From assembly GCA_027068085.1 (NCBI GenBank), contig JAMOUQ010000015.1, positions 1-47,858 on the forward strand: DNA of 47,858 nucleotides. Reading direction: 5' to 3'. Of the stretch, positions 35,741 through 47,858 are shown piece after piece. Under the pieces are notes generated by a model. The model had not been told where the DNA came from and searched no databases. It saw nothing but the letters and a program-made list of their open reading frames with translations. The translations under genes were made by a program, and so were the position numbers. Within the stretch, counting starts at the first letter, position 1, and the number at the start of each line of letters is the position of its first letter. Source of the stretch: Desulfobacteraceae bacterium. Its GTDB lineage: Bacteria; Desulfobacterota; Desulfobacteria; Desulfobacterales; Desulfosarcinaceae.

Positions 35741-36445
35741 ATGCCTAAACGAGGTAAAAAATATCGACAGGCACTCAGCATTGTCGACAGGCAGAAAAAA
35801 TACGATTTTGTCGAAGCCGTGGAATCGGCCATCAAGACGTCCTATGCCAGATTCGATGAGACGATAGATATGGCCGTAAGGCTCGGAGTCGATCCGAGGC
35901 ATGCCGATCAGATGGTCCGCGGCACAGTGGTCCTGCCCAATGGTACCGGCAAGGAAGTGAAAGTGCTCGTGTTCGCCAAGGGCGAAAAGGAAGCTGAAGC
36001 AAAAGAGGCCGGTGCCGATTTTGTAGGCAATGATGATCTTATCGAAAAAATCAAAGGCGGCTGGTTCGGGTTTGACAAAGCCGTGGCCACACCTGATATG
36101 ATGGGGTCGGTTGGCAAGATCGGCCGCTTGCTCGGGCCTCGCGGCCTGATGCCCAATGCCAAGACCGGCACGGTGACCTTTGACGTTGCCAAGGCTGTTG
36201 AGGAACTCAAGGCCGGTAAAATAGATTTCAGGGTGGAAAAAGCCGGTATCGTGCATGTTCCCATGGGCAAGGTTTCCTTTGGTGTTGAAAAGATAATCCA
36301 GAACATCGCCGCATTCCTGGAAACAATAATCCGTTTGAAACCGACCTCCAGCAAGGGAACCTACCTGAAAGGCATCGCTATCTCGACGACTATGGGGCCA
36401 GGGATAAAAATCGATACGGCATACGTCAAGAACCTTATCAAGTAG
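35741..36445 (+). CDS. rplA: Ribosomal protein L1
   Basis: 234 residues. ATG 35741 follows AAGGAGT at 35724-35730; an in-frame GTG at 35729 overlaps that SD and is rejected. Signatures are [36 protein letters not shown] and [14 protein letters not shown]. Forms the L1 stalk and in many bacteria represses its own operon. Confidence 0.97.
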   Translation: MPKRGKKYRQALSIVDRQKKYDFVEAVESAIKTSYARFDETIDMAVRLGVDPRHADQMVRGTVVLPNGTGKEVKVLVFAKGEKEAEAKEAGADFVGNDDLIEKIKGGWFGFDKAVATPDMMGSVGKIGRLLGPRGLMPNAKTGTVTFDVAKAVEELKAGKIDFRVEKAGIVHVPMGKVSFGVEKIIQNIAAFLETIIRLKPTSSKGTYLKGIAISTTMGPGIKIDTAYVKNLIK

Positions 36446-36610
36446 CGGTCGTTTATTTGTTGTGCCAACCTGCCCGCTTGACACGACTTGTGAATCCACA
36501 GAAAGAGAGCAGGTAAAGGCTATTGGATCGGCCATGGGCTTGGGGTTCGGGCCTGAGCCTGAAACCGGCCCGGTCAGTATCAACAGGTAATCACTAGATC
36601 AAGCTGTCAA

Positions 36611-36780
36611 AGACCGTAGGTGCACCATGGCAGCAGGCCGACGGTGTATAATTGGTTGACCCAGCCTACCGAGACAGCGGGGAAAAGCATCGGGCCGGAG
36701 CCGAAAAAAAGAGCCCCGCGCCCGTTGACGTCCGTTAAGTTCCATCGCGGCGCCACAGATGCATCCTCCGGTTTTTGCAG
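36611..36780 (+). promoter_or_regulatory. Ribosomal protein L10 leader (rplJ autoregulatory element)
   Basis: The 360-base rplA-rplJ gap contains the hallmark of the L10 leader. AGACCGTAGGTGC (36611-36623) can pair through GTAGG with CCTAC in AGCCTACCGAGACA (36663-36676). A further GC-rich stem-loop follows (GCGGGG near 36677 with CCCCGC near 36714). L10(L12)4 binds this element and controls rplJL translation in many bacteria. Boundaries are approximate. A TTGACA at 36478-36483 lies upstream without a clear -10. Confidence 0.8.
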
Positions 36781-36805
36781 CGATGGAAGGAGGTGTGAAA
36801 AGAGA

Positions 36806-37333
36806 TTGAACCTTGAAGAGAAAAAACAAATCGTAACGGAGCTGAAGGAGCGATTAGCCAAAAGCAAGGTCGTCATCGTAACCGATTACAAAGGCCTCAA
36901 CGTGGCCGATATGACTACTTTGCGGCGCAAGCTGCGCGAGGCCCAGGTCGAGTATCAGGTGGTCAAGAACACCCTGCTCCGGCGGGCGGCCGAAGGCACC
37001 GAGGCCGAGCTGATCGAGGATAATTTCGTCGGCCCCAGTGCAATCGCTCTGAGTTACGACGATCCGGTTGCTCCAGCCAAAGTCCTGACAGATTTTGCCA
37101 AGGAAAACGCCAAGCTGGAGATCAAGATCGGCGTAATGAACGGCAAGGTAATGGATCTTGCCGCCATCAAGGCGTTGTCGGCCCTGCCGTCTCGCGAACA
37201 GCTTCTGGCTCAGGTGCTGGCGGCGATGAATGCCGTGCCGACAGCCTTTGTCACGGCGTTGAGCGATGTTCCCAGGAGGATGCTCAACGTGCTTACGGCC
37301 ATCAAAGACCAGAAGGAAAAAGAGGCGGCCTGA
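36806..37333 (+). CDS. rplJ: Ribosomal protein L10
   Basis: 175 residues from TTG 36806. The SD AAGGAGG (36787-36793) is 12 bases upstream, and no in-frame ATG or GTG lies nearer. Pattern LNLEEKKQIVTELKERLAKSKVVIVTDYKGL and VVKNTLLRRAAEG; the C-terminal helix binds L7/L12 dimers. It is preceded by the L10 leader. The frame stays open far upstream, but that part is leader RNA. Confidence 0.95.
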   Translation: MNLEEKKQIVTELKERLAKSKVVIVTDYKGLNVADMTTLRRKLREAQVEYQVVKNTLLRRAAEGTEAELIEDNFVGPSAIALSYDDPVAPAKVLTDFAKENAKLEIKIGVMNGKVMDLAAIKALSALPSREQLLAQVLAAMNAVPTAFVTALSDVPRRMLNVLTAIKDQKEKEAA

Positions 37334-37417
37334 TTCGCATGATCCAAAAAAATCAGAAAATTTTTGGCTTGCAAGACCAAGAATAGCAGCAGTTCAAACA
37401 TCGGAGGACAAGCAACA

Positions 37418-37804
37418 ATGGCAGACATAACCAAAGAAGACCTTATTGAATTTATCGCCAACATGTCGGTTCTGGAACTTTCCGAACTGGTGAAGGAGCT
37501 GGAAGAAAAGTTTGGTGTTTCCGCAGCCGCGCCGGTGGCCATGATGGCAGGGGCGATGCCCGGCGAGGCCGGCGGCGAAGCAGCCGAGGAAAAGACCGAG
37601 TTCGATGTTGTCCTGACCACACCCGGCGACAAGAAGATCGCCGTAATCAAAGAGGTGCGGGCAATTACCGGGCTGGGCCTGAAAGACGCCAAGGAGCTGG
37701 TCGACAGCGCTCCCAAGGCCGTCAAGGAAGGCGTCTCCAAGGAAGAAGCCGAGAAAATCAAGGCCCAGCTAGAAGAAGCCGGCGCCCAGGTCGAACTCAA
37801 GTAG
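37418..37804 (+). CDS. rplL: Ribosomal protein L7/L12
   Basis: 128 residues. The N-terminal dimerisation helices ([21 protein letters not shown]) are followed by an Ala/Gly-rich hinge ([13 protein letters not shown]) and the C-terminal factor-binding domain ([27 protein letters not shown]). GGAGG lies 10 bases before ATG 37418. Stalk protein that recruits EF-Tu and EF-G. Confidence 0.97.
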   Translation: MADITKEDLIEFIANMSVLELSELVKELEEKFGVSAAAPVAMMAGAMPGEAGGEAAEEKTEFDVVLTTPGDKKIAVIKEVRAITGLGLKDAKELVDSAPKAVKEGVSKEEAEKIKAQLEEAGAQVELK

Positions 37805-37864
37805 CGGTCCGCTGACAGGGCAAATGCCATGTAACCAGCTGATGTTGCAATGATAATATGAGTT

Positions 37865-37910
37865 GCGAAAATGGGGTGGAAAGGGCTCGGCTCTTTTATC
37901 CCATTTTCGC
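37865..37910 (+). promoter_or_regulatory. Long hairpin between rplL and rpoB (attenuator or RNase III-type processing site)
   Basis: GCGAAAATGGG (37865-37875) pairs perfectly with CCCATTTTCGC (37900-37910). The inner arms continue with mostly paired bases (several G-U, one bulge) to a TCG loop, giving about 21 bp. No T-tract follows, so it is not a standard terminator. E. coli has an attenuator and an RNase III site at this position. Confidence 0.65.
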
Positions 37911-38013
37911 GTTTCCTAACCCAATCGTTTCAGGCTTAGCCGGCTCCCTCCGGCACAGTCGAGCCGGGCTTCAAGCGTAACGCAAAAACGCCCAAACCAA
38001 GTGTGGAGATACC

Positions 38014-42120
<4,107 letters not shown>

Positions 42121-42173
42121 ACAAAACAGGGGCCGGATAAAGATCCGGACCCATTTTCCGGAAGGAAAAAAAT

Positions 42174-46571
<4,398 letters not shown>

Positions 46572-46584
46572 TGGTGACCTGACC

Positions 46585-46613
46585 GCGCCCGGCATTAGAA
46601 GGGGCCCGGGCGC
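46585..46613 (+). repeat. Hairpin downstream of rpoC
   Basis: GCGCCCGG (46585-46592) and CCGGGCGC (46606-46613) form a perfect 8-bp stem with a 13-base loop, 14 bases after the rpoC stop. It is followed by A6 rather than T, so it is more likely a processing or 3'-protecting structure than an intrinsic terminator. Confidence 0.5.
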
Positions 46614-46643
46614 CAAAAAAGAGATCGGGTAACAATAAAACGC

Positions 46644-46670
46644 TTGACAATTTGGGCTCTTCTATATACA
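46644..46670 (+). promoter_or_regulatory. Promoter for rpsL-rpsG
   Basis: TTGACA (46644-46649), a 15-base spacer, then TATACA (46665-46670), inside an AT-rich stretch before rpsL. The overlapping TATATA at 46663 is an alternative -10, so spacing is uncertain. Confidence 0.5.
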
Positions 46671-46728
46671 CAATCGCTTTTTGTGTAGACGGCTCAATTT
46701 TGCTGTATCAAAGGCTCGAGAGGAAAAT

Positions 46729-47100
46729 ATGCCGACGATCAATCAGCTGGTCAGAAAAGGTAGAAAGAGGATCAAGAAGAAGACCAATACACCTGCCCTC
46801 AAGGGTGCTCCCCAGAAGCGGGGTGTGTGTACCAGGGTATATACTTCGACTCCCAAGAAGCCCAACTCGGCCTTGCGGAAAGTGGCCAGGGTGAGGCTGA
46901 CCACGGGAATCGAGGTGACGGCCTACATCCCCGGTATCGGTCATAACCTGCAGGAGCACTCGGTCGTGCTGGTGCGTGGCGGCCGTGTCAAGGACCTGCC
47001 GGGTGTGCGATACCATATCGTACGCGGCACCCTGGATACGTTGGGGGTCGAAGACCGCCGGCAGGGCAGGTCCAAGTACGGCGCCAAGAAGCCCAAGTAA
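46729..47100 (+). CDS. rpsL: Ribosomal protein S12
   Basis: 123 residues; starts [20 protein letters not shown] upstream. The decoding-centre loops [13 protein letters not shown] and [13 protein letters not shown] carry the usual lysines (including K43), so no classical streptomycin-resistance change is seen. The Asp in VKDLPG is the RimO methylthiolation target in bacteria. First gene of the shortened str operon. Confidence 0.97.
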   Translation: MPTINQLVRKGRKRIKKKTNTPALKGAPQKRGVCTRVYTSTPKKPNSALRKVARVRLTTGIEVTAYIPGIGHNLQEHSVVLVRGGRVKDLPGVRYHIVRGTLDTLGVEDRRQGRSKYGAKKPK

Positions 47101-47160
47101 CCGGTGCGCGCAGGCAGTGGTCAAATGATCCATTTTCCCACACAGATGATGGTGTAACTT

Positions 47161-47631
47161 ATGCCCAGAAGAAGAGAAGTTCCAGTTCGCCCCATAATCC
47201 CGGATGCAAAGTACAACAGCAAGCTGGTGGCCAAGTTTATTGCATCCATTATGCGGGATGGTAAAAAGAGCGTTGCAGAAAGGTTGCTGTACGGTGCTTT
47301 TGACATCATTGAGCAAAGGGCCAAGGAGCAGCCCCTGCGGGTATTCGAAAAGGCCCTGGAGAACGTCAAGCCCGCAATCGAAGTCAAATCCCGGCGGGTT
47401 GGCGGTTCGACCTACCAGGTGCCCACTGAGATCCGGCCTTCCCGGCGCACGGCGTTGGGAATTCGGTGGATAATCAATTTTGCGCGAGGCCGCTCTGAAA
47501 AAGGATTCGCAGCCAAACTGGCGGGCGAGCTTATGGATGCGGCCAACGGTCGTGGGGCGTCGATCAAGAAAAAGGAAGACACCCACAGGATGGCCGAGGC
47601 CAACAAGGCTTTCGCCCACTACAGGTGGTAG
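47161..47631 (+). CDS. rpsG: Ribosomal protein S7
   Basis: 156 residues, normal length. Pattern [54 protein letters not shown] and [20 protein letters not shown]. Nucleates the 30S head. Normally followed by fusA; here a terminator-like hairpin and tuf follow instead. Confidence 0.97.
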   Translation: MPRRREVPVRPIIPDAKYNSKLVAKFIASIMRDGKKSVAERLLYGAFDIIEQRAKEQPLRVFEKALENVKPAIEVKSRRVGGSTYQVPTEIRPSRRTALGIRWIINFARGRSEKGFAAKLAGELMDAANGRGASIKKKEDTHRMAEANKAFAHYRW

Positions 47632-47658
47632 TCTGGCAGACGGGATCGACGGTCGCGC

Positions 47659-47858
<200 letters not shown>

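Noticed and set aside
36647-36652. TATAAT inside the rplA-rplJ gap as an rplJ promoter
   Set aside because: No -35 at the right distance, and it falls within the conserved L10 leader structure.
46585-46620. Intrinsic terminator after rpoC
   Set aside because: The stem is followed by A6 on the coding strand, not T; it is listed as a hairpin only.

Overview
This 47.9 kb window is a GC-rich bacterial chromosome segment, most likely from a Desulfobacterota (deltaproteobacterial) lineage. That placement is an inference. It rests on the proteobacterial-type tRNA(Thr-Tyr-Gly-Thr)-tuf-rpmG-tRNA(Trp)-secE-nusG-rplKAJL-rpoBC-rpsLG block, a sigma-54-type promoter, CooT and DUF3842 genes, and a proteobacterial-style RpoB. 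No insertion sequence, prophage or CRISPR array was seen.

Layout. (1) 1-2 kb: a leftward mgtE Mg2+ transporter whose ~260-nt leader holds a good sigma-70 promoter, a 45-codon upstream ORF and a hairpin that occludes the mgtE ribosome binding site. (2) 2.3-6.1 kb: a four-gene signalling operon with a STAS antagonist, an RsbW-type kinase, an NMT1/THI5-like binding protein and a membrane PP2C phosphatase. (3) 6.2-10.4 kb: a GerMN protein, elongation factor G lying far from the str operon, and a leftward M48 protease with TPRs. (4) 10.5-16.3 kb: parA-parB, an NYN nuclease, DUF3842, CooT, an IspH-UbiA fusion, plsY and an Smr protein. (5) 16.4-18.9 kb: a lone receiver domain, a CPBP protease and a HEAT-repeat membrane protein. 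(6) 19.1-28.4 kb: one long collinear sugar-nucleotide operon (gmd, fcl, membrane protein, manC, rfbB, rfbA, rfbC, rfbD, nucleotidyltransferase, DUF218) that makes GDP-mannose, GDP-fucose and dTDP-rhamnose, with no glycosyltransferase inside it. (7) 28.4-31.9 kb: a near-perfect sigma-54 promoter in front of an orphan 59-codon ORF, khpA, tRNA-Arg, a MltD-type lytic transglycosylase, and a possible small RNA. (8) 32-47.9 kb: the tRNA/tuf/ribosomal protein/RNA polymerase/str block, ending in the start of a second tuf copy.

The most striking observation is in rpoC. A segment of about 95 residues that reads as a parvulin (PpiC/rotamase) prolyl isomerase domain is inserted in frame in the beta-prime subunit, just before the region matching the secondary-channel rim helices. 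Other points of interest are the mgtE attenuation-like leader, the IspH-UbiA fusion, the str operon without fusA and with a terminator before tuf, the unusual codon usage of tuf, and a long double-stranded hairpin between rplL and rpoB.
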